From Parafrankia discariae (GTDB lineage: Bacteria > Actinomycetota > Actinomycetes > Frankiales > Frankiaceae): a stretch of DNA of 64,000 bases. Below, piece after piece: positions 8,914 to 17,888 of the stretch. Position numbers and translations under genes: made by a program. Below the pieces are notes generated by a model. The model saw nothing but the letters and a program-made list of their open reading frames with translations, was not told the DNA's origin and searched no databases. Each line of letters starts with the position of its first letter. Within the stretch, counting starts at the first letter, position 1. Location: positions 310,001 to 374,000 of the forward strand of contig NZ_KB891208.1 in NCBI RefSeq assembly GCF_000373365.1, given 5' to 3'.

Positions 8914-9138
8914 TGATGACTGTGTCACCGGAACCGGGACCGGTCGGGCCCGGTGCACCAGGGTCGCATCCGGTCCGTCCAGGGCCCGCACGGCGGGTTA
9001 CAGACGTCGCTTAAGCGGTCCTTTCTCAGAGTTTTCGGTTGTGTAAGAGCGAGTTGGACGCGCTATCGGTGGCACCAGGTTCGTGGAACCATCGTGTTCG
9101 CTGGGCAGGTGCTCGGACGACCGGAGGGAGCCGGACGC

Positions 9139-10668
9139 ATGGAACGGATACCGATGGAACGGACATCCCTCGAACGGACGCTGAGCAATTTCGTCGGGGG
9201 GAAGCCGGCGCCGCCGCTGGACGGGCGGACGATGCCGGTGCTGAACCCCGCCACCGGGGAGGTCCTCGCGCACGCGCCGAGCTCCGGGCCGGCCGACGTG
9301 GACGCCGCCGTGCGGGCCGCCGGCGAGGCGTTCGAGGGCTGGCGGGACAGCACGCCGAGCGAGCGGTCCCGGGCCCTGCTCCGCCTCGCCGACGCCCTCG
9401 AGGAACGGGCGGCCGAGATCGCCGACGTGGAGTGCGCGAACACCGGCAAGCCGCGTCAGCTGACCCTCGACGAGGAGATCGCCCCGTCGGCCGACCAGCT
9501 CCGGTTCTTCGCCGGGGCGGCCCGGCTGCTGGAGGGCCGGTCCGCGGGGGAGTACCTGGCGGGCCACACCAGCTACGTCCGCCGTGAGCCGATCGGTGTC
9601 TGCGCGCAGGTGACCCCCTGGAACTACCCGCTGATGATGGCCGTGTGGAAGATCGCCCCGGCCCTGGCGGCCGGGAACACGGTCGTGCTCAAGCCCGCCG
9701 AGACCACGCCCGCCAGCTCGCTGCTCCTCGCCGAGATCGCGGCCGAGATCCTCCCGCCCGGTGTGCTCAACGTGATCTGTGGTGACCGGGACACCGGCCG
9801 GGCCCTCGTCGCCCATCCGGGTCCGGCGATGATCTCGGTGACGGGAAGCGTGCGCGCGGGCATGGAGGTCGCCCGCGGGGCGGCCGACTCGCTCAAGCGG
9901 GTGCACCTGGAGCTCGGGGGCAAGGCGCCGGTGATCGTCTTCGACGACGTCGACCCCGTCGCGGTCGCCGCGGAGATCGCCGGGGCGGCGTACTTCAACG
10001 CCGGCCAGGACTGCACGGCCGCGACCCGGGTGCTGGCCGGGCCCGGCATCGCCGGCGAGCTCGCCGACGCGCTCGCCGCGGCCGCCCGCGCCACCACGAC
10101 CGGCCCGCCCGTCGCCGCCGAGACCGCCAAGGCCGACGGCGGCCGGACCGGGGCGGCCGGGGCCGGCGGCATCGGGGTCGGTGGCGCCGAGGCCGACTAC
10201 GGCCCGCTGAACAGCGCCGGTCAGCTCAGCCGGGTCAGCGGGTTCGTCGAGCGCGCTCCCGGGCACGCCCGCCTGCTCGCGGGCGGGACGCCGGTGGACC
10301 GGCCCGGCTACTTCTACCCGGCCACCGTGCTCGCCGGCCTGCGTCAGGACGACGAGCTGATCCAGCAGGAGGTGTTCGGCCCGGTCGTCACCGTCCAGGA
10401 GTTCTCGGCCGAGGACGAGGCGGTCGCGTGGGCGAACGGGGTCGAGTACGGCCTCGCCTCCAGTGTGTGGACGCGTGACCACTCCCGCGCGATGCGGGTT
10501 GCGCGCCGCCTCGACTTCGGGTGCGTATGGGTCAACACGCACATTCCGATCGTTGCGGAGATGCCACATGGAGGATTCAAGAAGAGCGGTTACGGAAAGG
10601 ACCTGTCGGTCTACGGGCTGGAGGACTACACCCGTATCAAGCACGTGATGCACAACATCGAGTTCTAG
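9139..10668 (+). CDS. NAD(P)-dependent aldehyde dehydrogenase (aminobutyraldehyde type)
   Basis: This 509-residue aldehyde dehydrogenase has the catalytic Glu in [15 protein letters not shown] and the catalytic Cys in [12 protein letters not shown], plus the motifs [11 protein letters not shown] and [12 protein letters not shown]. Family resemblance and the neighbouring aminotransferase and amine oxidase suggest 4-aminobutyraldehyde as substrate. A Gly/Ala-rich insertion (about residues 316-352) is absent from typical members. The ATG was chosen because GGAGGGAG lies 8 nt upstream; the frame stays open further back without conserved sequence. The first 15 codons are a 15-bp tandem repeat that repeats the ATG in frame ([15 protein letters not shown]), so the second ATG at 9154 could also initiate. 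Confidence 0.9.
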   Translation: MERIPMERTSLERTLSNFVGGKPAPPLDGRTMPVLNPATGEVLAHAPSSGPADVDAAVRAAGEAFEGWRDSTPSERSRALLRLADALEERAAEIADVECANTGKPRQLTLDEEIAPSADQLRFFAGAARLLEGRSAGEYLAGHTSYVRREPIGVCAQVTPWNYPLMMAVWKIAPALAAGNTVVLKPAETTPASSLLLAEIAAEILPPGVLNVICGDRDTGRALVAHPGPAMISVTGSVRAGMEVARGAADSLKRVHLELGGKAPVIVFDDVDPVAVAAEIAGAAYFNAGQDCTAATRVLAGPGIAGELADALAAAARATTTGPPVAAETAKADGGRTGAAGAGGIGVGGAEADYGPLNSAGQLSRVSGFVERAPGHARLLAGGTPVDRPGYFYPATVLAGLRQDDELIQQEVFGPVVTVQEFSAEDEAVAWANGVEYGLASSVWTRDHSRAMRVARRLDFGCVWVNTHIPIVAEMPHGGFKKSGYGKDLSVYGLEDYTRIKHVMHNIEF

Positions 10669-10679
10669 GGTCGGTGGCG

Positions 10680-11780
10680 GTGGCGGACGGCGAGCGAGCA
10701 ACGGGGCGCGGGACCGGCGGCGACGGTGACGGCGGCGGCGGCGTCGAGGGCGGCGGCGCTGCCGGTCCCGCGGCGCCGGCCGGAGCCGAGGCCGGAGCCG
10801 AGGCCGAAACCGGTGCCGGTGCCGCGGTTCCGCGTGCTTCCGGTGGGTCGGCGCGGCAGCTGTCCACCCGGTTCGTGACGGTCCACGGCTACCGGCGGGC
10901 CTACCTGCGGGCCGGCCGTGGTCCGGCCCTGCTGCTGATCCATGGCATCGGCGACAATTCGGAGACCTGGCGGGACCTCATCCCGGAACTGGCGCGGGGC
11001 CGCACCGTCATCGCCCCGGACCTGCTGGGGCACGGCCGCTCCGACAAGCCCCGCGGCGACTATTCGGTCGCCGGCTACGCCTGCGGGATGCGCGACCTGC
11101 TGACCGTCCTGGGCGTGGAGCGGGCGACCGTCGTGGGCCACTCGCTCGGCGGAGGAGTGGCGATGCAGTTCGCCTACCAGTTCCCCGAGCGGTGCGAGCG
11201 GCTCGTCCTGGTGTCGACGGGGGGTGTCGGCTCGGACCTGCACCCGGTGCTGCGGGCGGCGACGGTGCCGGGTTCGGGCCACGCGCTGTCGCTGCTGGCC
11301 AGCGCGCCCGTGCGCCGCGTCGGCTGGGCGGTCACCCGCGCGCTGCGCCTGCTGCACACCGACATCGGCCGGGACGCGGACGACCTGATGCGGGTGTTCG
11401 CCTCCCTGGACGTCCCCACGGCCCGGCAGGCCTTCCTGCGCACCCTGCGTTCGGCGGTGGACGGCCACGGCCAGGCGATCACGATGCTGGACCGGTGCTA
11501 CCTGGCGGCCGGAATGCCCTCGCTGATCGTGTGGGGGGAGCACGACGCGGCGATCCCGGTGGAACACGCGAGGATCGCGCACGAGGCGATGCCGGGCAGC
11601 CGGCTGGAGATCTTCCCGGACGCGGGCCATTTCCCCCACCACGCGGATCCGGAGCGATTCCGGGCCGTTCTCGAGGATTTCCTGGCCACCACCAGACCGG
11701 CCAGCCACTCGGCCCGCCAGTGGCGCACCCTGCTGCGTTCCCACGGCGCCGCGGCGCCGGAGCCGGCGGCGGACGACTGA
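10680..11780 (+). CDS. alpha/beta-fold hydrolase
   Basis: This alpha/beta hydrolase of about 366 residues shows the oxyanion segment LLLIHGIGDNSETW, the nucleophile elbow GHSLGGG, an acid in WGEHDAAIPVEH and the catalytic His in FPDAGHFPH. It may be an esterase or C-C bond hydrolase; the substrate is unknown. The first 60 residues are Gly/Ala-rich and outside the fold. Two in-frame GTG codons (10674 and 10680) are possible; the second fits better with AGGG 9 nt upstream. It starts 11 bp after the dehydrogenase stop and should be co-transcribed with it, though a role in amine breakdown is not evident. Confidence 0.82.
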   Translation: MADGERATGRGTGGDGDGGGGVEGGGAAGPAAPAGAEAGAEAETGAGAAVPRASGGSARQLSTRFVTVHGYRRAYLRAGRGPALLLIHGIGDNSETWRDLIPELARGRTVIAPDLLGHGRSDKPRGDYSVAGYACGMRDLLTVLGVERATVVGHSLGGGVAMQFAYQFPERCERLVLVSTGGVGSDLHPVLRAATVPGSGHALSLLASAPVRRVGWAVTRALRLLHTDIGRDADDLMRVFASLDVPTARQAFLRTLRSAVDGHGQAITMLDRCYLAAGMPSLIVWGEHDAAIPVEHARIAHEAMPGSRLEIFPDAGHFPHHADPERFRAVLEDFLATTRPASHSARQWRTLLRSHGAAAPEPAADD

Positions 11781-12017
11781 TCCGGCGCCGATCGGCCGGG
11801 CCGGCGATCGCATGGTCCCGCGGCGCCGGATGAAGGGATACCGCCACGGGTGACCTCCGCCGCCCGGGCCGGCGTGATCCGGACGGTACGGTTTGGGGGA
11901 CCCGTCCTGGAGAACTGTTCAGGAGAGTCGTCCGGGCTGGCTTGTCCGGGCGCGCACGGCCGGTCTCGGCGCGGGCGTGCCCGCGCTCGTCCGTTCGTTG
12001 CGAGCGCTGGACATTAC
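11781..12017. other. first part of the 550-bp gap before the 65-aa gene
   Basis: The gap runs from the hydrolase stop to the small gene at 12332. This part holds no convincing reading frame. The second part contains the 15-bp repeats and a 12-bp palindrome, listed separately. Confidence 0.5.
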
Positions 12018-12072
12018 CGGACAAGAACCGGTCGGACAAGTACCGGTCGGACAAGTTAAGTGGACATGTCCA
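12018..12072. repeat. 15-bp tandem repeat array and adjacent palindrome
   Basis: The units CGGACAAGAACCGGT (12018), CGGACAAGTACCGGT (12033) and a partial CGGACAAGT (12048) form an array of about 2.6 copies. Five bases later comes the 12-bp perfect palindrome TGGACATGTCCA (12061-12072). The cluster lies about 260 bp upstream of the small gene at 12332 and could be a binding region; no protein can be named. Confidence 0.65.
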
Positions 12073-12331
12073 TCGGACATCTCGGCGTCGTGGAGTCGTC
12101 GGGTCAACAGTTGTCTCACCGCGGTGTTGTCCACGCGGCCCGGCGCGCAGCGTCAGGTGTCGGGTGAGCGTCGATGATGGGGTCGGGCCGTGGTCCGACG
12201 GTGTCCGGTCGACGGGTTGCGCATTACTCTGGCGTGGTCTCTATCGCGAAGTTCATGGAGCGGGAAGGCGAGTATCTGGCTTATCCTTGGTCTGTAACGC
12301 TAATGCCCACCATAACTTCGGAGGTCGACCG

Positions 12332-12529
12332 TTGGCACGCCGTGCGCGACTGAGCTGGCCGCAGGAACATCATCAGGCAAGTGAGGTGGTCGTCCGCAGG
12401 GTCGACCCCGGCCGGGGCTGGACCCTCGAACAGGCCCGTGACCTCGTAGAGCAGGGCTACTCCGTCGAGAACGTCGCGGAACGCACCGGCTTTCCCGCGA
12501 AGATGCTCAAAGTCGCCGTCAAAGACTGA
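12332..12529 (+). CDS. small helix-turn-helix-like protein (65 aa)
   Basis: The start is TTG, placed by a GGAGG box (12320-12324) with 7-nt spacing. The product begins LARRARLSWPQEHHQ and ends with a probable three-helix stretch, WTLEQARDLVEQGY then SVENVAERTGFPAKMLKVAV. The second part has the spacing of a short helix-turn-helix (alanine in the first helix, glycine at the turn). I do not recognise a named family. It is basic at the N-terminus and has no signal or membrane segment, so a small DNA-binding or adaptor role is possible but unproven. It stands alone, with 400 bp free on its right side. Confidence 0.65.
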   Translation: MARRARLSWPQEHHQASEVVVRRVDPGRGWTLEQARDLVEQGYSVENVAERTGFPAKMLKVAVKD

Positions 12530-12943
12530 CCGTTCGCCCATGCCCGTGCCCGTGAAGTCGCGGACCAGGCCGGCGGTCGTGGCCGTGTGCGCCAGGGCCG
12601 TGCGGTCTCGGCTGTAGTGCGGGGCGTGTGGTGCTGGTCGCCGTCGGTGTCATGAATACGTCCCTGGGGGCCCGTCCGCCCGTGGCCCTTCGTCTAGATG
12701 TCCTTGACATGTGGTCTTCGAGGTGGGGGATCCATCGCGAGTACCTCGTCGAATTCGACCGGTCAGGTCAATCGTTCTGGTAGTGAGACGGCTACATTCG
12801 GCCTGGCCCGCCTCAATCGGGTGACCCATTGCTCGCGCGTGTGGGGTCATGAGGTATTGCGGGTGAGCACTTCCAGGTGATCGGGCCGGCTCCGGCTCAT
12901 CAGGCCCGGCTGTCCCGGGTTCTTCCGCTGAGCCCGCCGCCGG
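12530..12943. other. intergenic region between convergent genes, no gene seen
   Basis: No supported reading frame, strong hairpin or RNA gene was found in these 414 bp. A TTGACA at 12704-12709 has no matching -10 element. A Frankia-like small RNA cannot be excluded by eye. Confidence 0.45.
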
Positions 12944-13687
12944 CTAGTCGTCGCCGATCGCGGACCGGGTGTGCCCGACGGTGACATCGACCAACCGCCC
13001 GAGATGATCCGAGTACACGGCGTCGAGGCGGTAACCGCGCAGCCGGCGCAGTGTCGCCGTCGACTGGGCGTCCCAGCCGAACGCCGCGATACCGGCGGCG
13101 TGCAGCTCGTCCACCATCGCCGCCCGCGGTGGTGTCCACTCCCGCGTGCGCAGGTTCAGGGCGTCGACGCCCGCCGCGCGCAGGATGCCCGCGTAGGCGG
13201 CGGCGCCGCCGTTACGGTCCACGTTCGCCACTGTGGTGGAATTCACCAGCCTGACGTCACTGTCGGCCTGCCGCCACCCGTCCAGGTCGGGAAACGAGCC
13301 ACACAGCCACAGCCGGGCGGCGGCCCTGGTGCCACCCGCCGCCCGGGTGACCGCGAGGACGGCGCCCGCCGCGTCCGCCGCGGACATGTGGTCGGGCCGG
13401 CCCTTCAGATCGAGGCTGAGATCGAAATCCCAGCCCAGATCGTCGTAGAAGCCCGCCAGGGTCGGCAGCCACCCGGGGAGGTCGGCGCCGCGCAGCTCAC
13501 CCAGCCGCCGCCGGCGGCCGGGCGGGCCCAGCGTGCCGTCATGGCGCAGGACGGGGATTCCGTCCGCGGTGAGCCAGACGTCCGACTCCAGTCCGTTGGC
13601 GCCCCCCGCCAGCGCGCGGCGGAAGGCGGGCAGCCGGTTCTCCCGCTGGAACAGGGCCGGCGCGCCGCGGTGCGCGAAACCGATCAC
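12944..13687 (-). CDS. glycerophosphodiester phosphodiesterase (GDPD family)
   Basis: This 247-residue GDPD-type TIM barrel has the catalytic His in FAHRGAP (residues 5-11), the metal pair segment LESDVWLTADGIPVLRHD, and LSLDLKGR and FGWDAQS strands. It should hydrolyse glycerophosphodiesters to glycerol-3-phosphate and an alcohol, in the cytosol as no signal peptide is present. It is the last of three minus-strand genes (TetR, hisN, this one), 36 bp after hisN. The present start is GTG at 13685-13687; a 14-bp tandem duplication has left an older-looking ATG 14 nt upstream that now opens a five-codon frame ending in TGA over this GTG. Confidence 0.88.
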   Translation of the reverse strand: MIGFAHRGAPALFQRENRLPAFRRALAGGANGLESDVWLTADGIPVLRHDGTLGPPGRRRRLGELRGADLPGWLPTLAGFYDDLGWDFDLSLDLKGRPDHMSAADAAGAVLAVTRAAGGTRAAARLWLCGSFPDLDGWRQADSDVRLVNSTTVANVDRNGGAAAYAGILRAAGVDALNLRTREWTPPRAAMVDELHAAGIAAFGWDAQSTATLRRLRGYRLDAVYSDHLGRLVDVTVGHTRSAIGDD

Positions 13688-13700
13688 GCGAAACCGATCA
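13673..13700. repeat. 14-bp tandem duplication of the GDPD gene start
   Basis: CGCGAAACCGATCA occurs twice in a row (13673-13686, 13687-13700). On the minus strand the upstream copy supplies ATG-ATC-GGT-TTC-GCG-TGA and the downstream copy GTG-ATC-GGT-TTC-GCG. The shift of 14 puts the ATG out of frame. Confidence 0.92.
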
Positions 13701-13723
13701 TCGTGGGACGGCTGCCGTCGGGG

Positions 13724-14566
13724 TCAGTCCCGGAAGTGGCTCAGAGCGACGTCGTGCAGGTGCCCGTTGGTCGTGAGGATCGTGCCCCAGCCGGGCCCGC
13801 GGCGCCCGCGCAGGTCGGTGAACCGGCCGCCGGCCTCCTCGACGATGACCTGCAGGGCGGCGAGGTCCCACAGGGAGACCTCCGGCTCGCAGGCGAGGTC
13901 GACGGCGCCCTCGGCGACCATCATGTGCGACCAGAAGTCGCCGTAGGCGCGGCTGCGCCAGATCTGCTCGGCCAGGCTCAGGAACTGGGGCAGCCGGTCG
14001 GCGGTGCGCCATCCCTCGAGCGAGGCGAACGAGAGGAAGGCGTCCGACAGCCGGGCGACGGAGGAGACCTGCAGCGATCGGGTGTCGCCCGTGGCGTCCC
14101 GGGTGAACGCCCCGGTGCCGCGGGCGGCCCACCAGCGGCGGCTCATGGCCGGGGCGCTCGCCACCCCGACGACCATCTCGCCGTCCACCTCGAGGCCGAG
14201 CAGGGTGCCCCAGACGGGGACGCCCCGGACGAAGTTCTTGGTGCCGTCGACCGGGTCGAGGATCCAGCGCCGGCGGGTGTTCTCGCCGACGAGGCCCTCC
14301 TCCTCGCCGAGGACCCCGTCACCGGGGCGCGCGGTGGCGAGCCGTTCCCTGATCATGGACTCGACGGCGGTGTCCGCGTCCGAGACCGGTGTGTTGTCGG
14401 GCTTCGACTCGACGTGGAGGTCCACCGCCTGGAAGCGGGAGAGGGTGATCCGGTCGGCGGCGTCGGCGAGGCTCAGAGCGAGTGCGAGGTCGTCGGCGAG
14501 CCAGCCGGTGGGGTCGACCGCCCCGACCGGGTTGGCGCTGACGGGGCTCGGGTTTGGCGGGGTCAC
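13724..14566 (-). CDS. hisN: histidinol-phosphatase HisN (inositol monophosphatase family)
   Basis: This 280-residue member of the inositol monophosphatase superfamily shows the Mg-binding motifs GEEEG, WILDPVDGTKNF and the C-terminal WDLAALQVIVEEAGG. The sequence around FVRGVPVWGTLLGLE and the length match actinobacterial HisN, which removes phosphate from L-histidinol phosphate in histidine synthesis; a broader inositol-phosphatase activity is the alternative. The start is GTG. It lies 45 bp after the TetR gene on the same strand and 36 bp before the GDPD gene. Streptomyces also has this gene close to aroA and rsgA. Confidence 0.87.
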   Translation of the reverse strand: MTPPNPSPVSANPVGAVDPTGWLADDLALALSLADAADRITLSRFQAVDLHVESKPDNTPVSDADTAVESMIRERLATARPGDGVLGEEEGLVGENTRRRWILDPVDGTKNFVRGVPVWGTLLGLEVDGEMVVGVASAPAMSRRWWAARGTGAFTRDATGDTRSLQVSSVARLSDAFLSFASLEGWRTADRLPQFLSLAEQIWRSRAYGDFWSHMMVAEGAVDLACEPEVSLWDLAALQVIVEEAGGRFTDLRGRRGPGWGTILTTNGHLHDVALSHFRD

Positions 14567-14611
14567 GAGGGAAGACTACGAGTTTCGGCGTCGAGGGAAC
14601 GGGCGCGGTGG

Positions 14612-15313
14612 TCACCGGACGTCGGCCCGGATCCGCCCGCCCGGCGCGGCGGCTTCGGCCGGCTCCGCCGGTGCCCGCCCGTAGAGCGCCTGCGACCAGA
14701 CCACGGTGAGGGTACGGATGACCTCGGCGGGATCTGCCTGGGGGTGGTGGCCCAGTGTTTCGCGCAGGTAAGCATCGGTCATCGCCATCAGCGCCCGCGC
14801 GCTCTGCGGGTGCTGGTCGGGGCGCACCCGCCCACGCGCCTGCTCCCGGCCGAGCCGCTCGGTCACCGCTGTGACAAATCCCTCGACCGCCGCCCTCCGG
14901 TACCCGGCGGCGAGCTCCGGATCGCGCACCGCGGCCTGCGCGATGACCCGCAGCACGAACCCGTGGCGCAGGTGCACGCCGACGATGGTCCGGGCGGAGC
15001 GCACGCAGTCCTCGACCGGGTCGCCGTTGCCGTCGAACCAGCCGGCGGACGCCACCGACAGCTCGCCCTCGATCTCGCGCAGCAGCCGGCGCAGCAGGTC
15101 GGGGACGTCCCGGAAGTAGGCGTAGAACGCCGAGCGGCCGAGACCGGTGCGGCTCATCAGCGCCGCGACGGTCAGCGGGCCCGGCTCGTCCGAGCCGATC
15201 ATCTCGATCGCGGCCTGGAGGATCTCACGCTCGGCCTCCACCGGTTGCCGGCGTCGGCGCCGGGCCACCCGGGCGAACTCGTCCGCCCGCGGCGCCGTTC
15301 CTTGATCGGTCAC
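14612..15313 (-). CDS. TetR/AcrR family transcriptional regulator
   Basis: The 233-residue protein has an N-terminal TetR helix-turn-helix (about 26-75: ILQAAIEMIGSD, LTVAALMSRTGLGRSAFYAYFRDVPDLL) and an alpha-helical ligand/dimer domain. The first 25 residues carry a basic run (ARRRRRQP) that may add DNA contacts. The start is GTG. It precedes hisN in a probable operon, so autoregulation together with hisN is possible. The ligand is unknown. Confidence 0.9.
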   Translation of the reverse strand: MTDQGTAPRADEFARVARRRRRQPVEAEREILQAAIEMIGSDEPGPLTVAALMSRTGLGRSAFYAYFRDVPDLLRRLLREIEGELSVASAGWFDGNGDPVEDCVRSARTIVGVHLRHGFVLRVIAQAAVRDPELAAGYRRAAVEGFVTAVTERLGREQARGRVRPDQHPQSARALMAMTDAYLRETLGHHPQADPAEVIRTLTVVWSQALYGRAPAEPAEAAAPGGRIRADVR

Positions 15314-15473
15314 AGGCCGAGACTAGGTGCGGCACAGCCATGATCAGCCCGCGCCGGGCAGGCTTTGTCGAGCACATGGCTGGCCGGAGCCCTGCGGGGC
15401 CGCTCGCTGTGCTGCGACGCCGACGGTTGTGCGACCGGCGGCCCGGGGACTCGGCGGCCCGGGTGCCGCGCGG

Positions 15474-16493
15474 TCAGGCGGGTGTCGCGCGGGCCGCCAG
15501 CAGGCGGCGCAGGCTCGCCACCCGCGCGGGGTCGGCCCGCCCCTGCCGGACGGCCTCGTCGAGCCCGCAGTCCGGCGCGGTGAGGTGGTCGCAGCCGGGC
15601 TCGCAGTCGGCGGTCGCGGCCGCGAGGTCGTCGAAGGCCGTCAGCACCCGTTCGAGCTGGACGGCGCCCAGCCCGAACGAACGGATCCCCGGGGTGTCGA
15701 CGACGGTCCCGCCGTCCGGCAGGGCCAGCGCGACGGCGGCCGAGGAGGTGTGCCGGCCCCGGCCGGTAACCGCGTTGACCACCCCGATGGCCCGGTCGGC
15801 GTCCGGGACCAGGCGGTTCACCAACGTCGACTTGCCGACTCCGCTGTGCCCGAAGAACACGCTGGTCGTGTCACGCAGCAGCGCCTGGAGCGGGTCGAGG
15901 GCGCCGTCCGGGCGGGTGGCGACCACCGGCAGCCCGAGCGGCTCGTAGGACGCCCGCACCGGGGCCGGGTCGGCGAGGTCCGCCTTGGTCAGGCACAGGA
16001 CCGGGGTCAGCCCACCGTCGTAGGCGGCCACCAGGCACCGGTCGATCAGCCCGGTGCGCGGCGGCGGGTCGGTCAACGCGCAGACGATGACCAGCAGGTC
16101 GGCGTTGGCGACGATCGGCCGCTCCACCGGGTCGGAGTCGTCGGCGGTGCGCCGCAGCAGGCTGGTCCGCTCGTCGCGGCGCACGATCCGCGCCAGCGAG
16201 CCGGCGCTGCCCGAGAGATCCCCGACCAGCTCGACCCGGTCGCCGACCACGACGGACGTCCGCCGCATCGAACCGCCGCGCACCGCGGCCACCAGGCCGG
16301 TCAGGCCGGTCACGTCGGCCTGGCCGCGCCGGCCGGCCGGCGCGGTCTCCGGGCGGCAGGTGTAGCGGCCGCGGTCGACCGCGACGACCACGGCGCGGGC
16401 CGCGTCCGCGTGCTCGGGGCGGGTCCGGGTGCGAGGCCGGGAGCCCCGGCCGGGGCGGGTGCGGACGTCGTCCTCGTCCATCTCGCGTGCCAC
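15474..16493 (-). CDS. rsgA: ribosome small subunit-dependent GTPase RsgA
   Basis: The 339-residue protein has the circularly permuted GTPase order diagnostic of RsgA/YjeQ: G4 (LTKAD) before G1 (FFGHSGVGKSTLVN) and G3 (VVDTPGIRSFG). An N-terminal OB-like region (about 70-110, VVVGDRVELVG) binds the 30S subunit, and a C-terminal zinc site has CEPGCDH and a later Cys (APDCGL). It helps late 30S maturation. The first 30 residues are Arg-rich and variable. The GTG start lies 4 nt after the aroA stop, so the two are translationally close; an in-frame ATG five codons downstream is an alternative. Confidence 0.93.
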   Translation of the reverse strand: MAREMDEDDVRTRPGRGSRPRTRTRPEHADAARAVVVAVDRGRYTCRPETAPAGRRGQADVTGLTGLVAAVRGGSMRRTSVVVGDRVELVGDLSGSAGSLARIVRRDERTSLLRRTADDSDPVERPIVANADLLVIVCALTDPPPRTGLIDRCLVAAYDGGLTPVLCLTKADLADPAPVRASYEPLGLPVVATRPDGALDPLQALLRDTTSVFFGHSGVGKSTLVNRLVPDADRAIGVVNAVTGRGRHTSSAAVALALPDGGTVVDTPGIRSFGLGAVQLERVLTAFDDLAAATADCEPGCDHLTAPDCGLDEAVRQGRADPARVASLRRLLAARATPA

Positions 16494-16497
16494 GGTG

Positions 16498-17862
16498 TCA
16501 GCCGGCCAGCATCGTCGCCCACATCCGCGCGAAGTCCGGGACCGTCTTCCCGGTCGTGGCGATGTCGTCGACGGTGACGCCGGGCACCGCCAGGCCGACC
16601 ACGGCGTAGGTCATCGCGAGGCGGTGGTCCGCGTGCGGGTCGAGCCGGGCGCCGTGCAGCGGCACCGGGGTGATCGCCAGGCCGTCGTCGGTGACGGTGA
16701 CGCGCGCGCCGAGCCGGCCGAGCTCGCCCGCCAGCGCGGCGAGCCGGTCGGTCTCCTGCAGCCGCAGGTGGGCGATGCCCCGCAGTCGGGACGGGGAGTC
16801 CGCCAGCACGGCCAGCCCGGTCAGCACCGGGGCTGCCTCGCCGAAGTCGGAGAGGTCGACGTCGATGCCGGTGATCCGCCCGCCGCCGGTGACGCGCAGG
16901 CCGTCGGGCACCAGCTCCGCCCGGCAGCCCATGGCCACCAGCAGGTCCGGCAGCATCCGGCCGGGCTGCTCGGTGGCCGCCGGCCAGCCGGTGATCGTCA
17001 CCTCGCCGCCGGTCACCGCCGCGGCGGCCACGAAGGCGGCGGCGCTGTTCAGGTCGGGCTCGATCACCCGGTCCAGCGGCCGCGGCCCGCCGGGTTCGAC
17101 CCGCCAGCGCCGGGTCGAGGCGGCCGGGGTGGCCCCGGCGCGCAGCAGGTCAGCGGTCGGGTCGTCGACGTCGACGACCACCCCGGCCGCCCGCAGGTCG
17201 GCGACCGTCATGTCGAGGTACGGCCCGGACGGCAGGCGGTGGCCGGCGTGGGTCACGGTCGCGCCGCGCTCGAACCGGGCGGCGGCGAGCAGCAGGCCGG
17301 AGACGAGCTGGCTGGAGTCGGACGCGTCGACCGTCACCGCCCCGCCGGGGACCGCCCCGGTGCCGCGCACGGTGAAGGGCATCCGGTCGCCGTCGATGTG
17401 CGCGCCCAGCTCACGCAGCGCCCGCAGCAGCGGGGTGAGCGGGCGGTCCCGCATCCGGGGGTCGCCGTCGAAGCGGACGTCCCCGCGGGCCAACGTCGCC
17501 AGCGCGGGGGTGAAGCGGGCGACCGTCCCCGCGTTGCCGCAGTCGATCGTGGCCGTGCCCCGCGCCGCGCCGACCGGGCCGGTGACGACGATCTCGGCGT
17601 CGCCCTGGTCCGCCCCCGGCCCGCTCTCCTCGGTCACCGTCGCGCCGAGCTCACGCAGGGCGGCGGCCATCAGGACGGTGTCCCGGGAGCGCAGCGCCCC
17701 GCGCAGGCGGGAGACCCCGTCGGCGGCCGCGGCCAGTACGAGCGCCCGGTTGGTGCCGGACTTCGAACCCGGCACGGTGACGGTCGCCCGGACCGGACCG
17801 GTCGCGACCGGAGCCGACCACGGGTCGTCCGCCCCGGGCTGCACTTCGGTGATGGTGGTCAC
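16498..17862 (-). CDS. aroA: 3-phosphoshikimate 1-carboxyvinyltransferase (EPSP synthase)
   Basis: This 454-residue EPSP synthase joins shikimate-3-phosphate and phosphoenolpyruvate in the chorismate pathway. It shows the phosphate-binding PGSKSGTNRALVLAA near residue 31, DCGNAGTVARFTPALA, the catalytic-loop RPLTPLLRAL, the substrate motif SSQLVSGLLLAA and the C-terminal ETDRLAALAGELGRLG. The glyphosate-loop sequence GNAGTVARF is the usual actinobacterial form rather than the E. coli GNAGTAMR. The start is GTG. It is first in an operon with rsgA, an order also found in Mycobacterium and Streptomyces. Confidence 0.95.
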   Translation of the reverse strand: MTTITEVQPGADDPWSAPVATGPVRATVTVPGSKSGTNRALVLAAAADGVSRLRGALRSRDTVLMAAALRELGATVTEESGPGADQGDAEIVVTGPVGAARGTATIDCGNAGTVARFTPALATLARGDVRFDGDPRMRDRPLTPLLRALRELGAHIDGDRMPFTVRGTGAVPGGAVTVDASDSSQLVSGLLLAAARFERGATVTHAGHRLPSGPYLDMTVADLRAAGVVVDVDDPTADLLRAGATPAASTRRWRVEPGGPRPLDRVIEPDLNSAAAFVAAAAVTGGEVTITGWPAATEQPGRMLPDLLVAMGCRAELVPDGLRVTGGGRITGIDVDLSDFGEAAPVLTGLAVLADSPSRLRGIAHLRLQETDRLAALAGELGRLGARVTVTDDGLAITPVPLHGARLDPHADHRLAMTYAVVGLAVPGVTVDDIATTGKTVPDFARMWATMLAG

Positions 17863-17888
17863 CGTGCCAGCATGCCGGATTCCCGGAG

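Noticed and set aside
8953-9138. A longer N-terminus for the aldehyde dehydrogenase
   Set aside because: The ATG at 9139 has a good ribosome site and the conserved fold starts soon after; the extra part is not family-like.
12971-15343. A 790-codon open frame on the plus strand opposite GDPD, hisN and TetR
   Set aside because: It spans three recognisable minus-strand genes and their gaps, and shows only the composition expected from high GC.
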